Positions 49,072-61,493 of a stretch of DNA of 64,000 nucleotides are shown here, piece by piece. The notes beneath the pieces were generated by a model. That model saw only the letters and a list, made by a program, of their open reading frames with translations. It did no database searches and was not told the DNA's origin. The position numbers and the translations under genes are program-made. The stretch is from Bacillus pumilus. GTDB lineage: Bacteria > Bacillota > Bacilli > Bacillales > Bacillaceae. Each line of letters starts with the position of its first letter. The stretch's first letter is position 1. Location of the stretch: the NCBI RefSeq assembly GCF_900186955.1, contig NZ_LT906438.1, positions 3,410,001-3,474,000 on the forward strand, given 5' to 3'.

Positions 49072-50128
49072 TTTGAAGCTTCCTTGCTTGGTCTTCCATA
49101 ATTAATGCATCTATGACCTCGTCAAGTTTTCCTTCTAAAATTTGATCAAGCTTTTGAATCGTTAATCCGATGCGGTGGTCTGTTACACGGTTTTGTGGGA
49201 AGTTGTACGTACGGATACGCTCTGAACGATCCCCTGTTCCAACAGCAGATTTACGCGTTTGATCATATTCAGCCTGTGCTTCACGCTGGAATTTATCATA
49301 AATTCTCGCACGTAATACTTTCATGGCTTTTTCTTTGTTTTTGATTTGTGATTTCTCATCCTGACAGGAAACAACCACGCCTGTTGGAAGGTGAGTTAAT
49401 CGAACAGCAGACATGGTTGTGTTAACACTTTGTCCGCCAGGCCCGCTTGATGTGAAAGTATCTACACGGATGTCTTTTTCGTGGATATCAATTTCAACTT
49501 CTTCAGCCTCGGGCAACACAGCAACTGTCGCTGTTGATGTATGAATCCGTCCGCCTGATTCCGTTTCCGGAACACGTTGCACGCGGTGTGCACCGTTTTC
49601 AAACTTTAGTCTGGAATATGCGCCTTTCCCGCTAATCATAAAGATAATCTCTTTATAACCGCCAGTTCCAGTCACATTCGCTTCCATTACTTCTGTTTTC
49701 CAGCCCTGCATTTCAGCATAACGGCTGTACATACGGTAAAGGTTTCCAGCAAAAAGCGCGGCCTCTTCTCCTCCTGCTGCACCACGAACCTCCACAATAA
49801 CGTTTTTGTTGTCATTCGGATCTTTCGGGATCAGCAAGATTTTCAGCTCGTCTTCTAAACGTTCCGTTTCCTCTGTGAGCTCTGAAATTTCTTCTTTGAC
49901 CATGTCGCGCATCTCGGCATCTAGCTTTTCTTCCAGCATTGCTTTCGCTTCGCTCAACTGGTCGTATGCCGCACGATATTGTCTATATACCTCAACAGTT
50001 TCTTGAATATCAGATTGTTCCTTCGAATATTCACGAAGCTTCTTAGGGTCGTTCACCACTTCAGGGTCACTTAAATATTCATTTAGCTTTTCATAGCGTT
50101 CTTCAATTGATTTTAAACGGTCTAACAT
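49061..50128 (-). CDS. prfA: Peptide chain release factor 1
   Basis: A 355-residue class I release factor for UAA and UAG. The GGQ motif is in [10 protein letters not shown] and the codon-recognition PXT motif is seen as PET in RVPETES. Coiled N-terminal domain. ATG at 50128 follows AGAGGTGAAGACC; the ORF GTG three codons earlier is within the site. Confidence 0.96.
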   Translation of the reverse strand: MLDRLKSIEERYEKLNEYLSDPEVVNDPKKLREYSKEQSDIQETVEVYRQYRAAYDQLSEAKAMLEEKLDAEMRDMVKEEISELTEETERLEDELKILLIPKDPNDNKNVIVEVRGAAGGEEAALFAGNLYRMYSRYAEMQGWKTEVMEANVTGTGGYKEIIFMISGKGAYSRLKFENGAHRVQRVPETESGGRIHTSTATVAVLPEAEEVEIDIHEKDIRVDTFTSSGPGGQSVNTTMSAVRLTHLPTGVVVSCQDEKSQIKNKEKAMKVLRARIYDKFQREAQAEYDQTRKSAVGTGDRSERIRTYNFPQNRVTDHRIGLTIQKLDQILEGKLDEVIDALIMEDQARKLQNAK

Positions 50129-50275
50129 GGTCTTCACCTCTGTTTTGTGCGTAACAGTCTAATTATAGTATAGCGGGGTATGACAGTCAAAAAAATATCC
50201 AAAACAATTGATTTTCTGCAATTTTCCGCTAGAAAACACGATCTTTGGCGATTGGTTACTTGTTTTGTCTAACGT

Positions 50276-50305
50276 GAAGGAACAGTTCCTCCTTGAAGAG
50301 AATGG
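50276..50305 (+). promoter_or_regulatory. Candidate sigma-H promoter of racA
   Basis: GAAGGAACA (50276-50284), 12 bases, then AGAGAATGG (50297-50305) fits the sigma-H pattern RNAGGAWWW and RNNGAATWW with mismatches in the last bases. Early-sporulation expression of racA is known; that it uses this element is inference. Confidence 0.5.
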
Positions 50306-50338
50306 TACTTATAATTGAAAAAAGGGAGGGCATTTGGT

Positions 50339-50887
50339 TTGAATACAAATGAGGTTGCAAAAGAAATTGGCGTTTCTTCAAAAACGATTCAGCGTTGGGT
50401 TAAACAGCTCAACATCCCTGTCGCCCGGAATGAACTTGGACATTATGAATTTCATGAAGATATTGTACAGCTTCTCAAAGAAGTCAAACACCAAATGAGT
50501 GAAGGTGTGATCCTTCAAGACATTCGACTGCCAATCCACACGGAAACCGTTCAACAGTTATCGCCTGCTGCAGAAACTGCTGCCTCCACAAAGCGGATCG
50601 AAGCATTGGAAAAGCAGGTGAATCAGCTCATTCAGCAGCAATTGCACAGCACTGATGTAGAAAAACGACTGCAAGAACTCGAACGGAAACTGGCTAAAAA
50701 AGCAGATGAAGGTGTATCCTATCAGCTGCTCCAGCACCGTAGAGAAATTGAAGATCTCACCACTAAACTTGAGCGTCTTGCTGCGAGCTTGAAACAACCC
50801 TCTCAAATAGAAGAAAAAAAGGAAATCACGCACACTGACATCAAAAAAAAGCGTGCGCTCTTCCCTCTGTTTCATTCATTTCGCTAA
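50339..50887 (+). CDS. racA: Chromosome-anchoring protein RacA
   Basis: A 182-residue kinetochore-like protein that binds DNA near the origin and anchors it at the pole during sporulation. The N-terminal MerR-like helix-turn-helix reads NEVAKEIGVSSKTIQRWVKQ. Residues about 85-160 are coiled coil, and the basic C-terminus contacts the DivIVA pole. TTG at 50339 follows AGGGAGG and gives MNTNEVAKEIG, matching the B. subtilis start. It diverges from prfA; ywkD, which lies nearby in B. subtilis, is absent. Confidence 0.93.
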   Translation: MNTNEVAKEIGVSSKTIQRWVKQLNIPVARNELGHYEFHEDIVQLLKEVKHQMSEGVILQDIRLPIHTETVQQLSPAAETAASTKRIEALEKQVNQLIQQQLHSTDVEKRLQELERKLAKKADEGVSYQLLQHRREIEDLTTKLERLAASLKQPSQIEEKKEITHTDIKKKRALFPLFHSFR

Positions 50888-50915
50888 GAAAGGCTGCCTC
50901 ATGAGGCAGCCTTTC
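50886..50915. terminator. Bidirectional terminator, racA and ywkB
   Basis: A perfect 30-base palindrome: AGAAAGGCTGCCTCA and its complement. T-rich on both exits. Confidence 0.88.
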
Positions 50916-50922
50916 TACTTTA

Positions 50923-51879
50923 TTATGAGGTAAGTGCAATAATGATCGGTAATGAAATTAATGACATGATTGCACTGATCACAAATGCGGATGCAGTTTC
51001 TGCTTCTTGTTTTTCAAATCGGGTTGCGATCATGGCTGCAACAGCTGAACCTGGGAAGGCAACAAGTAATACAGCTTTTGTAATTTCATCAGCCGAAAGA
51101 CCCATGAAAATGGCGATAAAATACATAAGCAATGGTTGTACAGCTACTTTTAGCAATGCGATACTGAATGCTGGTAGGCTTAATTTAATTTTACGGATAC
51201 CAACAGTGACACCGACTGCAAATAGCGCAACCCCTGACGTAACACTTCCAATTTCCTCTAACATTTCATGTCCAATTTCAGGAAGTTTAAATCCTAAAAG
51301 AACAAGAATGATACTTGCTAGTGGTGCAAGTGCAAGCGGCTCTGATAAACCGTGCAAAATAGCTTTCGTCGTCATTTTAAGGAAACTTTCGCCGTCTTTG
51401 GCTTTTCCTTTTGTTTTTTCACCGACAGTTGACACAATAATCGCAATTGGATCAAGCATTGCATTTACAACTATTCCGGTAATTGCAATCGGAATTGCAA
51501 CTTCTTGAGCCCCAAATAAACTGCCTAGGACTGGAATCCCCATAAATGCAAAGGTCGGTTGAGCTGAGTTTAACGAGAAAATAGATGAATTTGTTAAATC
51601 GTATTTAAAAGCAAATTTCGTAACAAGAAGGATAATGATATAAAAACCTACGATTCCTAAAATCAATGCAACGAAAAATGGAATTTGACTATAGAATTTA
51701 TCTTTTGGTGTTGACAGAATGCTGGCGATAAAGTGCGCTGGCAAAGCATACTTTGTCACAAGTGTACTTACACCTTTTGCAGATTTAGCGTCATAGCTAC
51801 CGAAGTGTCCTGCGAACCAACCCAGCGCGATAACGAAAAAAATCGGTGCTAGGAGGATCAAAATATTTAAAAAGTCCAC
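50923..51879 (-). CDS. ywkB: AEC-family malate permease YwkB
   Basis: A 318-residue auxin-efflux-carrier-type transporter with about ten hydrophobic segments. [16 protein letters not shown] and [17 protein letters not shown] are family features. It follows the malic enzyme gene and is therefore probably a malate or related dicarboxylate transporter, as proposed in B. subtilis. Confidence 0.88.
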   Translation of the reverse strand: MDFLNILILLAPIFFVIALGWFAGHFGSYDAKSAKGVSTLVTKYALPAHFIASILSTPKDKFYSQIPFFVALILGIVGFYIIILLVTKFAFKYDLTNSSIFSLNSAQPTFAFMGIPVLGSLFGAQEVAIPIAITGIVVNAMLDPIAIIVSTVGEKTKGKAKDGESFLKMTTKAILHGLSEPLALAPLASIILVLLGFKLPEIGHEMLEEIGSVTSGVALFAVGVTVGIRKIKLSLPAFSIALLKVAVQPLLMYFIAIFMGLSADEITKAVLLVAFPGSAVAAMIATRFEKQEAETASAFVISAIMSLISLPIIIALTS

Positions 51880-51920
51880 CTTACTCTTCCTCCTTAAATC
51901 CTTACAAGTTTCTATTTATT

Positions 51921-51954
51921 GCGGCATTGTTTAAATTACCCTAAACAATGCCGC
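51921..51954 (-). terminator. Intercistronic hairpin between maeA and ywkB
   Basis: GCGGCATTGTTTA and TAAACAATGCCGC form a perfect 13-base-pair stem around eight bases, followed on the minus strand by AATAAATAG rather than a full T-run, so termination is likely partial. Confidence 0.7.
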
Positions 51955-51967
51955 GTTACACAATTTA

Positions 51968-53671
51968 TTATGCTCTTACAATTTTTTTATATTCAGGAAT
52001 CCACATTGCATCTTTCACAGCTTGTTCGATGTCGTCAGGCGTTCTTCTTGCGACACCATCTTTAATTGCCGCTTTTGCCACTTCAATGGCCACTTTGATA
52101 GAAACTTCTTGCAATTTATCAATGCTTGGAAGAAGACCAGCACCTGGTTTATCATGATCAACCATTTCAGCAATCGCATCTGCAGAAGCAACGAACATGC
52201 CTTTTGTGATGATTTTTGATTCCGTTACGATTGAGCCAAGACCAAGTCCAGGGAAAACGAACGCATTGTTTGATTGTCCAATTTCATGTTCAATTCCGTT
52301 ATACTCAACGTTTTCGAACGGGCTTCCTGTCGCAACAAGTGCACGGCCGTCTGTCCATTTGAATAGATCTTCTGGAACAGCTTCCGCAAGTGGTGTTGGG
52401 TTAGACATTGGCATGATCACTGGACGCTCTGTATGTGCTGCGATTTCTTTAATGATTTCTTCAGTGAATGCACCGCCTTGACCTGATGTACCAATTAGAA
52501 TCGTTGGCTTCACCCTGCGAACAGTTTCAGCAAATGAGATTTGCCCTTTTTCATCACGTGCCCAGCCTTCTACTTCATCAGAAGAACGAAGGTAAGGTTT
52601 TTGGAAATCAAACACTTCATCTTCGAATTGATCTGTCAGTAAACCTCTGTAGTCTAATGTCCAGAAAGCATTGTTTGCTTCTTCTTCACTTAGACCTTCA
52701 AGAACCATTGTGTCACGCATTTGATCTGCGATTCCGATTCCAGCTGATCCAGCTCCGAAGATCATCACACGGTGATCTTTCAATTGAGTACCAGTTTTCT
52801 TGACAGCTGCAAGAACACCCGCTAAAGTAATGGCACCAGTACCTTGAATATCATCATTGAATGTTAAGATGTTATCATTGTATTTTTTCATGATGTTACG
52901 CGCGTTTTTGTTTCCAAGGTCTTCCCAGTGAAGCAATGCTTTCGGGAAGAATTTAAGCGCTGCTTTTACATATGCATCAATGAATTCTTCGTATTTTTCA
53001 CCTTGTACACGTTTGTGATGGTTTCCGATGTATAATGGATCATTCAATAATTTTTCATTGTTTGTTCCAACATCTAATACGACTGGAATCACGCGGCTTG
53101 GATCAATACCTGCAGCAGCCGTGTAGACAGCTAATTTACCAATTGCGATGTTGATACCACCAACACCCCAGTCACCAATTCCAAGAATGCTCTCAGAGTC
53201 AGTTGCTACGATAAGGTCGATATCTCCTGCTGTTGCATGTAAGTTTTCAAATGCTTTCTCAATGCCGTCAATGTTCTCGATTGAAAGATAGACACCATGA
53301 GGTCTTCTGTATTCATGGCTGTATTCTTGAATCGCTTCACCAACAGTTGGTGTGTACACAACAGGAAGCATTTCACGAAGCTTGTCTGATATAAGCTTAT
53401 AGAACAATACTTCGTTACGGTTTTGCAAATCACTTAAGTATACGTTTTGACGAAGACGATCTGGCTGTGCTAGGAATTGCTTGTACGCTCTCTCCGCTTG
53501 TTGTTCTAAAGTGAGAACAGTTGGAGGAAGTAAGCCTTCTAGTCCAAGCTCTTGTCTTTCTTCTTCAGAAAAAGCAACGCCTTTGTTCAACGTTGGAATC
53601 GATAATACATCTTTACCTGTCAAAGTGGTTTCGAGGTACCCTTCTTTTGTTTTCTTCACGTTGTTCATCAA
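51968..53671 (-). CDS. maeA: NAD-dependent malic enzyme
   Basis: A 567-residue malic enzyme converting malate to pyruvate and CO2. [13 protein letters not shown] (about residues 96-108), [12 protein letters not shown] and [11 protein letters not shown] hold substrate- and metal-binding residues; the NAD-binding fold is [17 protein letters not shown]. Length suits the large malic enzyme type. In B. subtilis maeA (ywkA) is induced by malate through MalKR. It is followed by ywkB. Confidence 0.95.
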   Translation of the reverse strand: MMNNVKKTKEGYLETTLTGKDVLSIPTLNKGVAFSEEERQELGLEGLLPPTVLTLEQQAERAYKQFLAQPDRLRQNVYLSDLQNRNEVLFYKLISDKLREMLPVVYTPTVGEAIQEYSHEYRRPHGVYLSIENIDGIEKAFENLHATAGDIDLIVATDSESILGIGDWGVGGINIAIGKLAVYTAAAGIDPSRVIPVVLDVGTNNEKLLNDPLYIGNHHKRVQGEKYEEFIDAYVKAALKFFPKALLHWEDLGNKNARNIMKKYNDNILTFNDDIQGTGAITLAGVLAAVKKTGTQLKDHRVMIFGAGSAGIGIADQMRDTMVLEGLSEEEANNAFWTLDYRGLLTDQFEDEVFDFQKPYLRSSDEVEGWARDEKGQISFAETVRRVKPTILIGTSGQGGAFTEEIIKEIAAHTERPVIMPMSNPTPLAEAVPEDLFKWTDGRALVATGSPFENVEYNGIEHEIGQSNNAFVFPGLGLGSIVTESKIITKGMFVASADAIAEMVDHDKPGAGLLPSIDKLQEVSIKVAIEVAKAAIKDGVARRTPDDIEQAVKDAMWIPEYKKIVRA

Positions 53672-53947
53672 AAACTACCCTCTTTCTAAAATATAAATAA
53701 AGTGAACTATTAATTCAAAGAACGATTAAGGAGAATAATCCTTAATCAAAAAAATTATGACAAGAAATCGAACTTTTCGTTAAAATGCTTTACACTACAG
53801 TTAGTCATTTTATGCCTGCTTATACTAAAACGCAAGCGTTGAAAATTAGATAATTTTTTCGTAGCGTTATTTAATTTATTTAAGTACAAATGATGGGTGT
53901 TCAGCCAAAATCTCAAAAAACGAAACACAGCGGCATTTGCTATTTTT

Positions 53948-54550
53948 TTAATTGTCAAGTGTTGTACCAACGTCAAGTCTTGGTACTTCATGGTGATGTC
54001 TGCATCGTGCTTCGTATGATTCCTGCGCACCTACTAAAATAATGGGATCATCATAGGATGCGGGTTTACCGTCGATCAAGCGTTGTGTTCTACTCGCTGG
54101 GGAGCCGCATACCGAACAAACTGCTTGAAGTTTTGTTACAAGCTCTGCACATGCCATTAAATGCGGAACAACACCAAATGGCTCTCCTCTGAAGTCTTGA
54201 TCAAGGCCTGCAACAATGACTCGGTAACCTTTATCAGCCAATTGAGTGACAATGTCAATGATTGTCTCATCAAAAAATTGCACCTCATCTATGCCAATGA
54301 CATCGGTTCTTTCTGATATGTGCGTTATTATGTCTTTTGGTGAGGCTACTGCAATCCCATCGACCGATGAACCGTTATGTGAAACAACTGAGCTTGTACT
54401 ATATCGGTTATCAATCGCTGGTTTGAATATTTTTACTTCTTGTTTGGCAAAGGTGGCCCTTTTGGCTCTCCGAATCAATTCTTCCGACTTTCCAGAAAAC
54501 ATACTTCCGCAGATGACTTCAAGCCAACCGCTTTGTTTCATCACATACAT
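53948..54550 (-). CDS. tdk: Thymidine kinase
   Basis: A 200-residue type II thymidine kinase. The P-loop is [13 protein letters not shown] (about residues 15-27), Walker B is [10 protein letters not shown], and the lasso loop contains zinc cysteines, [13 protein letters not shown], with a second pair partly replaced: the last motif reads [10 protein letters not shown], with His residues in place of one Cys. ATG at 54550 follows GGGGGAG. It is followed by maeA and preceded by rpmE. Confidence 0.94.
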   Translation of the reverse strand: MYVMKQSGWLEVICGSMFSGKSEELIRRAKRATFAKQEVKIFKPAIDNRYSTSSVVSHNGSSVDGIAVASPKDIITHISERTDVIGIDEVQFFDETIIDIVTQLADKGYRVIVAGLDQDFRGEPFGVVPHLMACAELVTKLQAVCSVCGSPASRTQRLIDGKPASYDDPIILVGAQESYEARCRHHHEVPRLDVGTTLDN

Positions 54551-54594
54551 AAGGTCTTCTCCCCCGTTTTAAAGTTCCATCAATCCACGTAAAA

Positions 54595-54625
54595 AAACAG
54601 GCAAGAACGGATTCCTGCCTGTTTA
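54595..54625 (-). terminator. Terminator of rpmE
   Basis: AAACAGGCA pairs with TGCCTGTTT (54595-54603 with 54615-54623), T-run on the minus strand. Confidence 0.85.
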
Positions 54626-54637
54626 TTGTATCTATTA

Positions 54638-54838
<201 letters not shown>

Positions 54839-54968
54839 CTACTGTCATCTCCTTCCGCCCTGAATCCAATTCGGAAACAGAGTTAATATCTCAGAATAAA
54901 TTCTGAAACGCACATGATGAAATTATAACAGTGTGAGTCTATGATTGCAAATGTATTTTTTCAACAAG

Positions 54969-56252
54969 CTATCTTCTTGATGCAGACATGTTCGCTTGTT
55001 TCCATTCTTGCGTTAAAATATCGAAAAATTCTTGGTTTGTCTTTGTTTTTCTCATTTTGCGCATGAACTTCTCAGCAAAGTCAGGTGTATCTGACATCGA
55101 TTTTCTCATCGCCCATAAACGATCAAGATGCTCTTTTGGTACAAGCAGTTCTTCTTTTCTCGTACCAGAACGACGAATGTCGATTGCTGGGAAAATTCTT
55201 CTTTCTGCAAGAGAGCGGTCCAAATGAAGCTCCATGTTCCCCGTTCCCTTAAATTCCTCATAAATCACATCATCCATACGTGATCCCGTATCAACGAGCG
55301 CAGTGGCTAAAATCGTCAAGCTTCCGCCTTCTTCAATGTTACGCGCAGCACCAAAGAAGCGTTTTGGACGGTGGAAAGCCGCTGGATCAATACCGCCGGA
55401 AAGCGTTCGGCCGCTTGGCGGGATGACAAGGTTGTACGCACGAGCAAGCCTTGTGATGCTGTCCATTAAGATGATGACATCTTTCTTATGTTCGACAAGA
55501 CGCATGGCACGCTCTAATACAAGCTCTGCTACTTTAATGTGGTTTTCCGGTACTTCGTCAAAGGTTGAACTAACAACATCCCCTGCAACAGAACGTTCGA
55601 TATCTGTTACTTCCTCTGGGCGTTCGTCAATTAAAAGGACAATCAGCTCTGACTCTGGATGATTTTCAGAAATGCTGTTGGCAATTTCTTTGAGCAAAAT
55701 GGTTTTCCCAGCCTTAGGCGGTGCAACAATTAAACCACGCTGCCCAAACCCAACTGGCGCCATCATATCCATAATTCTAGTAGACAGGTGATTAGGCTGT
55801 GTTTCAAGAATCATTTGACGATCAGGGAATAGCGGCGTGAGTGCAGGAAAGTGAACACGTTCCTTAGCTGATTCTGGGTCGTCCCCATTTACCGCTTCGA
55901 CATGAAGGAGGCCATAGTAGCGTTCATTCTCTTTTGGAGGTCGTACCTTTCCAGACACCTTATCTCCGTTTCGTAAATCAAAGCGTCTGATTTGTGAAGC
56001 TGAAATATAAATGTCTTCAGAACTTGGGGAGTAGTTAATTGGTCTTAAGAAACCAAATCCCTCAGACTGAATAATTTCAAGAACCCCTTCCATAAATAAG
56101 AGATCCTCTTGCTCAGCGTTCGCCTTTAAAATGGCAAAGATTAATTCTTTTTTTGTTAGTTTGCTGTAATAAGAGATTTTGTACTTTTTTGCTAGCTCAT
56201 ACAGCTCTTTTAATTTCATATTTTCCAAAGATGAAATCGAAACATCTTTCAA
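54969..56252 (-). CDS. rho: Transcription termination factor Rho
   Basis: A 427-residue hexameric RNA helicase. N-terminal SAP-like helices ([20 protein letters not shown]), the cold-shock RNA-binding domain ([10 protein letters not shown]), Walker [14 protein letters not shown] (about residues 179-191), Walker [11 protein letters not shown] and the Q/R-loops are visible. TTG at 56252 gives [12 protein letters not shown], matching the B. subtilis start and length; upstream GTG codons are in the weak ribosome site. Confidence 0.95.
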   Translation of the reverse strand: MKDVSISSLENMKLKELYELAKKYKISYYSKLTKKELIFAILKANAEQEDLLFMEGVLEIIQSEGFGFLRPINYSPSSEDIYISASQIRRFDLRNGDKVSGKVRPPKENERYYGLLHVEAVNGDDPESAKERVHFPALTPLFPDRQMILETQPNHLSTRIMDMMAPVGFGQRGLIVAPPKAGKTILLKEIANSISENHPESELIVLLIDERPEEVTDIERSVAGDVVSSTFDEVPENHIKVAELVLERAMRLVEHKKDVIILMDSITRLARAYNLVIPPSGRTLSGGIDPAAFHRPKRFFGAARNIEEGGSLTILATALVDTGSRMDDVIYEEFKGTGNMELHLDRSLAERRIFPAIDIRRSGTRKEELLVPKEHLDRLWAMRKSMSDTPDFAEKFMRKMRKTKTNQEFFDILTQEWKQANMSASRR

Positions 56253-56616
56253 TATGGACACCACACTTTTCTAGTCAATGTATTTCATTACAAATGCATG
56301 ACCATTGTATTTGATTAGCTTTTAATTCCGTTTTTGATGGAATGACCTCGCTCTCATGGTAACGCTCCCACTCGTTTTATCGTAAAGATAGGAACAATGT
56401 GAACTCGAGCTTTGTCAACATAGAGAAGGATAATGAGTATATCGTCATGATGCGGCAGTATTTAAACTTGTTGAAGCTTAAAAGAAGTAAATTCGCAGAA
56501 AATTTCGCAGCACTCTTTAGTTTTACCTCATTTGCAGAGAATATTCAACTTTAAAAAGAAAATGATATACATTTGACACCTATATGAAAAGCGGGTAATA
56601 AATACCCGCTTTCAGA
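56253..56616 (-). other. rho leader region
   Basis: About 360 bases between glpX and rho with no gene. A TTGACA sequence lies at 56413-56418 on the minus strand but lacks a good -10 at normal spacing. rho of B. subtilis represses itself through leader termination, and this long leader would suit that; there is no direct sequence proof. The glpX terminator occupies the left end. Confidence 0.45.
56586..56613 (-). terminator. Terminator of glpX
   Basis: GAAAAGCGGGTA and TACCCGCTTTC pair around a short AT loop; the T-tract on the minus strand is short. Confidence 0.75.
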
Positions 56617-57582
56617 TTACGGACGAATGACAAGATTCGGTTTTTTCTTTAAGCTATGTCTGCCGTCTACGAAACGAACTGTACCTGATTTCGCACGCAT
56701 AACAACGCTATGTGTTGTTCCAACAGAGCCTTTGAATTGAACACCTTTTAATAGCTCACCGTCTGTTACACCAGTCGCTGCAAAAATGGCGTCGTCGCCT
56801 TTCACGAGGTCTTCCATTCTTAGGACTTTGCCAACATCTAGCCCCATTTTCTCACAGCGTCTTAGTTCTTCTTCACTTTGAGGAAGAAGCCTTCCGTGGA
56901 TTTCACCACCAAGTGCCTTTAACGCAACAGCAGAAAGGACACCTTCGGGCGCTCCGCCTGAACCAAATAGAATATCAACACCTGTATGATCAAATGCTGT
57001 ATTAATGGCTCCTGCAACGTCACCATCATCGATCAGTTTGATTCTTGCTCCTGCTTCTCTCAGTTCAGCAATGATTTTCTCATGTCGATCTCTGTTTAAA
57101 ATCGTTGCAACCACATCTTCAATATCTTTGTTTTTTGCTTTTGCTACAGCGCGAAGATTGTCAATGACAGGCGCTTCAATGTCGATGCAGCCTACCGCTT
57201 CTGGACCTACTGCGATCTTATCCATGTACATATCAGGTGCATTCAGCAAGTTGCCATGATCTGCAACTGCAATAACAGCTAAGGCATTCCAGCCGCCACT
57301 TGCCACAATATTTGTTCCTTCTAATGGATCAACAGCTACATCCACGCGAGGTCCGTATCCGTTCCCAAGCTTTTCCCCAATATAAAGCATTGGTGCTTCG
57401 TCCATTTCCCCCTCGCCAATGACCACTGTTCCTTTCATCGGAATGGTATCAAATACATCACGCATTGCACTTGTTGCAGCATCATCCGCTTCGTCTTTTA
57501 ATCCTCTTCCCATCCAACGAGCAGATTTTAATGCGGCTGCTTCTGTCACCCGTACTAGTTCCATCGATAAACTTCTTTCCAT
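56617..57582 (-). CDS. glpX: Fructose-1,6-bisphosphatase, class II (GlpX)
   Basis: A 321-residue gluconeogenic phosphatase. Metal-binding motifs GEGEMDEAP near residues 58-66 and [11 protein letters not shown] near 82-92 are the class II signature. [20 protein letters not shown] is the C-terminal substrate region. Same length as the B. subtilis enzyme (YwjI). It follows murAB with a short gap. Confidence 0.95.
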   Translation of the reverse strand: MERSLSMELVRVTEAAALKSARWMGRGLKDEADDAATSAMRDVFDTIPMKGTVVIGEGEMDEAPMLYIGEKLGNGYGPRVDVAVDPLEGTNIVASGGWNALAVIAVADHGNLLNAPDMYMDKIAVGPEAVGCIDIEAPVIDNLRAVAKAKNKDIEDVVATILNRDRHEKIIAELREAGARIKLIDDGDVAGAINTAFDHTGVDILFGSGGAPEGVLSAVALKALGGEIHGRLLPQSEEELRRCEKMGLDVGKVLRMEDLVKGDDAIFAATGVTDGELLKGVQFKGSVGTTHSVVMRAKSGTVRFVDGRHSLKKKPNLVIRP

Positions 57583-57614
57583 TTTTGTCCAAATCTCCTC
57601 TCACAGTCAAAGCC

Positions 57615-58904
57615 TTATGAATTTTGAAGTTCTTCTATTTCTTGGTCACTCAGCTTTTCACGCCAGATGGTTGCACCCAAGCCTTCAAGCTTCTTCTCAA
57701 GCAAACTATATCCTCTGTCTATATGTTCAAGCCCTGTGATTTCGGTCACACCGTCTGCCATTAGCCCTGCAACAACGAGACAAGCACCTGCACGCAGGTC
57801 ACTTGCTTTCACCTTTGCTCCTTGAAGCTGCGTTTGTCCAGTGATAATGGCAGATCTTCCTTCGACCTTCATGTTTGCACCCATTCGACGCAATTCGTCA
57901 ATGTGCTTAAAGCGGGCTGAGTAGATCGTATCTGTGACCACACTCGTGCCTTTCGCCTTTGTTAACAGCGCCGTCATCGGCTGCTGAAGGTCCGTCGGAA
58001 AGCCCGGATACACAAGGGTTTTGATATCGACAGGCTTGAGTCCTTCGTTTCTGCCAACGATCAGCATTTGATCGTTGCTCGTTTCAATGGTGAACCCCAT
58101 CTCTCTAAGTTTCGCCGTAATTGATTCTAAATGAGTTGGGATCACATTATCAAGTACAACTTCATCTCCCATCGCAGCACCAGCAATTAAAAATGTGCCT
58201 GCTTCTATACGGTCAGGGATGATGGAATGCTTACAGCCATGAAGAGATTCTACACCTTCGATTCGAATCACATCAGTACCCGCACCTTTGATTTTGGCTC
58301 CCATGCTTGCAAGCAGTGTCGCTACATCAATAATTTCGGGTTCTTTTGCGGCATTTTCAATGACCGTTTTTCCTTCAGCCAGTACGGCTGCCAGCATGAT
58401 ATTGATGGTCGCACCTACACTGACCACATCAAGGTAAATACGGGCTCCGACTAATTTTTCAGCGCGCAAATAAATGGCACCCTGTTCGTTTGTCACCTCG
58501 GCTCCGAGTGCTTCAAAGCCTTTGATATGCTGATCGATCGGCCTAGGTCCTAAGTGGCACCCTCCTGGCAGCCCAATGACAGCCTGCTTGAATCTTCCCA
58601 GCATAGCGCCCATTAAATAATAAGACGCACGCAGTTTCTTCACTTTCCCATTAGGAAGAGGCATACTGATCATGGAAGCAGGATTGACGACCATTTCACC
58701 TTTTTCAAACGTGACCTTTCCGCCAATCTCTTCTAACAGATCTCGTAATGTGTCAATATCTGAAATATGCGGAAGGCCCTCAATCGTTACTGGAGAATCA
58801 GCGAGAATCGTGGCAGGAATCAGTGCCACTGCACTATTTTTCGCACCACTAATATGTACGGTCCCGCGTAAGGGGTCACCGCCGGCAATGTTTAACTTTT
58901 CCAT
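57615..58904 (-). CDS. murAB: UDP-GlcNAc 1-carboxyvinyltransferase MurAB (MurZ)
   Basis: A 429-residue MurA paralogue. The catalytic cysteine is in [16 protein letters not shown] near residue 117, and [20 protein letters not shown] holds the conserved Lys-Asn. It matches the second copy, MurAB, located between transaldolase and glpX in B. subtilis. It is about 30-40 percent identical by eye to the copy at 30 kb. Confidence 0.95.
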   Translation of the reverse strand: MEKLNIAGGDPLRGTVHISGAKNSAVALIPATILADSPVTIEGLPHISDIDTLRDLLEEIGGKVTFEKGEMVVNPASMISMPLPNGKVKKLRASYYLMGAMLGRFKQAVIGLPGGCHLGPRPIDQHIKGFEALGAEVTNEQGAIYLRAEKLVGARIYLDVVSVGATINIMLAAVLAEGKTVIENAAKEPEIIDVATLLASMGAKIKGAGTDVIRIEGVESLHGCKHSIIPDRIEAGTFLIAGAAMGDEVVLDNVIPTHLESITAKLREMGFTIETSNDQMLIVGRNEGLKPVDIKTLVYPGFPTDLQQPMTALLTKAKGTSVVTDTIYSARFKHIDELRRMGANMKVEGRSAIITGQTQLQGAKVKASDLRAGACLVVAGLMADGVTEITGLEHIDRGYSLLEKKLEGLGATIWREKLSDQEIEELQNS

Positions 58905-59151
58905 ATTTGTCTCCCTTCTTAAAGAAGATCACTGTTGGAGTTATACTGTTTGTGGATGTCGCGCTTTAAAAGGTCTTGTCCAAAATTTAGCCAATATCAA
59001 GAGAAAGAATACAGGTTAAACGAAATTTGTCGGAAGAAAAATAATCGAAGCTTTGCGAGGCTGTGATGTTCTCTTCTTTGCACAAAACATTTCTTAGCGT
59101 TTTTAAGGAAAACTGCGGCAAACAGGAGACAATCCCGCCTGCCACAATCAC

Positions 59152-59805
<654 letters not shown>

Positions 59806-59861
59806 CTATCAATAAATTGTCTGAAATGTAAATTTTGATTGCGCTTTCTCAAGATATGGAG

Positions 59862-59888
59862 AAAACCGCCTGTGACTCAGGCGGCTTT
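59862..59888 (-). terminator. Terminator of fbaA
   Basis: AAAACCGCCT pairs with AGGCGGCTTT around GTGACTC; short T-run on the minus strand. Confidence 0.75.
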
Positions 59889-59902
59889 CGGTTCTCATCA
59901 AA

Positions 59903-60760
59903 TTATGCTTGGTTAGAAGAACCAAATTCACGCATTTTGCCGATAACAGTCGCTTTAATTGCGTCACGAGCTGGTCCAAGATATTTACGTGGATCATACT
60001 CTTCTGTTTTTGCAGCAAGTGTTTCGCGTACTGCTTTCGCAGAAGCAATTTGGTTTTCAGTGTTTACATTGATTTTAGCTGTACCAAGTGAAATTGAGCG
60101 CTTGATGTCAGCAGTTGGGATACCTGTTCCGCCATGAAGAACAAGTGGAAGACCTGTCATTTTACCAATTTCTTCCATTTCAGTGAAACCAAGGTTTGGT
60201 TCACCTTTGTATGGACCATGTACTGAACCTAATGCAGGTGCAAGGCAGTCAATGCCAGTGCGTTCTACAAGCTCTTGGCACTCTTTTGGATCAGCATAAA
60301 TAACGCCCTCAGCGATGACGTCGTCTTCTTGTCCGCCAACAGTTCCAAGCTCAGCTTCTACAGATACACCGTGGAAATGTGCAAGCTCAACTACTTTCGC
60401 AGTTGTTGCTACGTTCTCATCGAATGGATGGTGAGAAGCGTCGATCATGACAGAAGTAAATCCTGCATGGATTGCTTTTGCACAAGATTCAAAGCTTGAA
60501 CCGTGATCTAAATGAATCGCAACAGGAACTGTTACATTATATTCTTCGATTAACGCTTTAACCATTGCGACAACTGTTTTGAAGCCGCCCATGTAGCGTC
60601 CTGCTCCTTCAGATACTCCTAAGATAACTGGAGATTTCTCTTCTTCAGCAGCTTGTAAAATCGCTTGCGTGAATTCTAAATTATTTAAGTTAAACTGTCC
60701 AACAGCGTAACCTTTTTCCTTTGCGTCTTTCAACATTTCTGTCATTGAAACTAAAGGCAT
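59903..60760 (-). CDS. fbaA: Fructose-1,6-bisphosphate aldolase, class II
   Basis: A 285-residue zinc aldolase of glycolysis. Zinc and substrate residues lie in [12 protein letters not shown] (His-Asp-His near residues 81-83) and [22 protein letters not shown] is another family signature. GAGGAT precedes ATG. In B. subtilis it follows spo0F, as here. Confidence 0.96.
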   Translation of the reverse strand: MPLVSMTEMLKDAKEKGYAVGQFNLNNLEFTQAILQAAEEEKSPVILGVSEGAGRYMGGFKTVVAMVKALIEEYNVTVPVAIHLDHGSSFESCAKAIHAGFTSVMIDASHHPFDENVATTAKVVELAHFHGVSVEAELGTVGGQEDDVIAEGVIYADPKECQELVERTGIDCLAPALGSVHGPYKGEPNLGFTEMEEIGKMTGLPLVLHGGTGIPTADIKRSISLGTAKINVNTENQIASAKAVRETLAAKTEEYDPRKYLGPARDAIKATVIGKMREFGSSNQA

Positions 60761-60938
60761 GATGAAAAATCCTCCCTATGTAGCTAATTTGCTTACTAAA
60801 AAAAGCTCTCCACCCTAGCATGACCAGAATTTCTCGCCATATGTAAACTTTCAAAGTCAGATCGCTTTCTTCTTCTTATCTAGGATACCAATTATTCGAC
60901 AAATCGGCAACAGAATGACTCGATTCAATCATTTCCAA

Positions 60939-61313
60939 CTACCCATTTGTTTCGAGCGGCAAGTATTCTTTGACAGCATCTCGGATCTCATCAATATCAA
61001 AAGGTTTCGCAAAATGCGTCAAAGCACCGAGTTCTTTGGATTCTTGGATCATGTCTAATTCCCCATAGGCTGTCATAATGATGACACGGATGTCTTCATC
61101 AATTAATTTCATGCGTTTTAAAATTTCAATTCCATCCATTCCGGGAATCTTCATATCAAGCAGCACAAGATTTGGTCTATGATTTTTCACAATATCTAAC
61201 GCCTGAAGTCCATTGGCTGCTTGGAAGGTTTGATAGCCTTCTTTATGAAACACTTCATTCAATAATATTCTAATACCATATTGATCATCGACAATTAAAA
61301 TTTTCTCATTCAT
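60939..61313 (-). CDS. spo0F: Phosphorelay response regulator Spo0F
   Basis: A 124-residue single-domain receiver. The phospho-aspartate is in [13 protein letters not shown] at residue 54, the acidic pocket is [11 protein letters not shown], and the Thr and Lys switch residues lie in [10 protein letters not shown] and HFAKPFDI. Spo0F passes phosphate from KinA and KinB to Spo0B at sporulation onset. The Rap protein at the left window edge is a potential phosphatase of this type. A sigma-H promoter lies upstream. Confidence 0.97.
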   Translation of the reverse strand: MNEKILIVDDQYGIRILLNEVFHKEGYQTFQAANGLQALDIVKNHRPNLVLLDMKIPGMDGIEILKRMKLIDEDIRVIIMTAYGELDMIQESKELGALTHFAKPFDIDEIRDAVKEYLPLETNG

Positions 61314-61365
61314 CTGTTACACCCCATTGCTTTCATTTTTCGCCATAAAAAGAGCTGTTGTTAAA

Positions 61366-61394
61366 TAATTCTGTTTGATTTTCACATTTCCTTT
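61366..61394 (-). promoter_or_regulatory. Sigma-H promoter of spo0F
   Basis: Minus strand AAAGGAAAT (61386-61394), 11 bases, then ACAGAATTA (61366-61374), an excellent match to RNAGGAWWW-N11-12-RNNGAATWW. Just upstream TGTCGTA (61413-61419) resembles a Spo0A box (TGNCGAA) with one mismatch. Confidence 0.88.
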
Positions 61395-61493
61395 ATTTAT
61401 AATAGTTTACTTTACGACATTTTCTGAGCATTTTTCCTAATATTCTCTTTATATTCTATTATAAAATGATCTGACCGAAGGAGGAAATCAGTC

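Noticed and set aside
53755..54030. 91-codon minus-strand ORF between tdk and maeA
   Set aside because: It overlaps tdk in another frame and the rest is AT-rich noncoding sequence.
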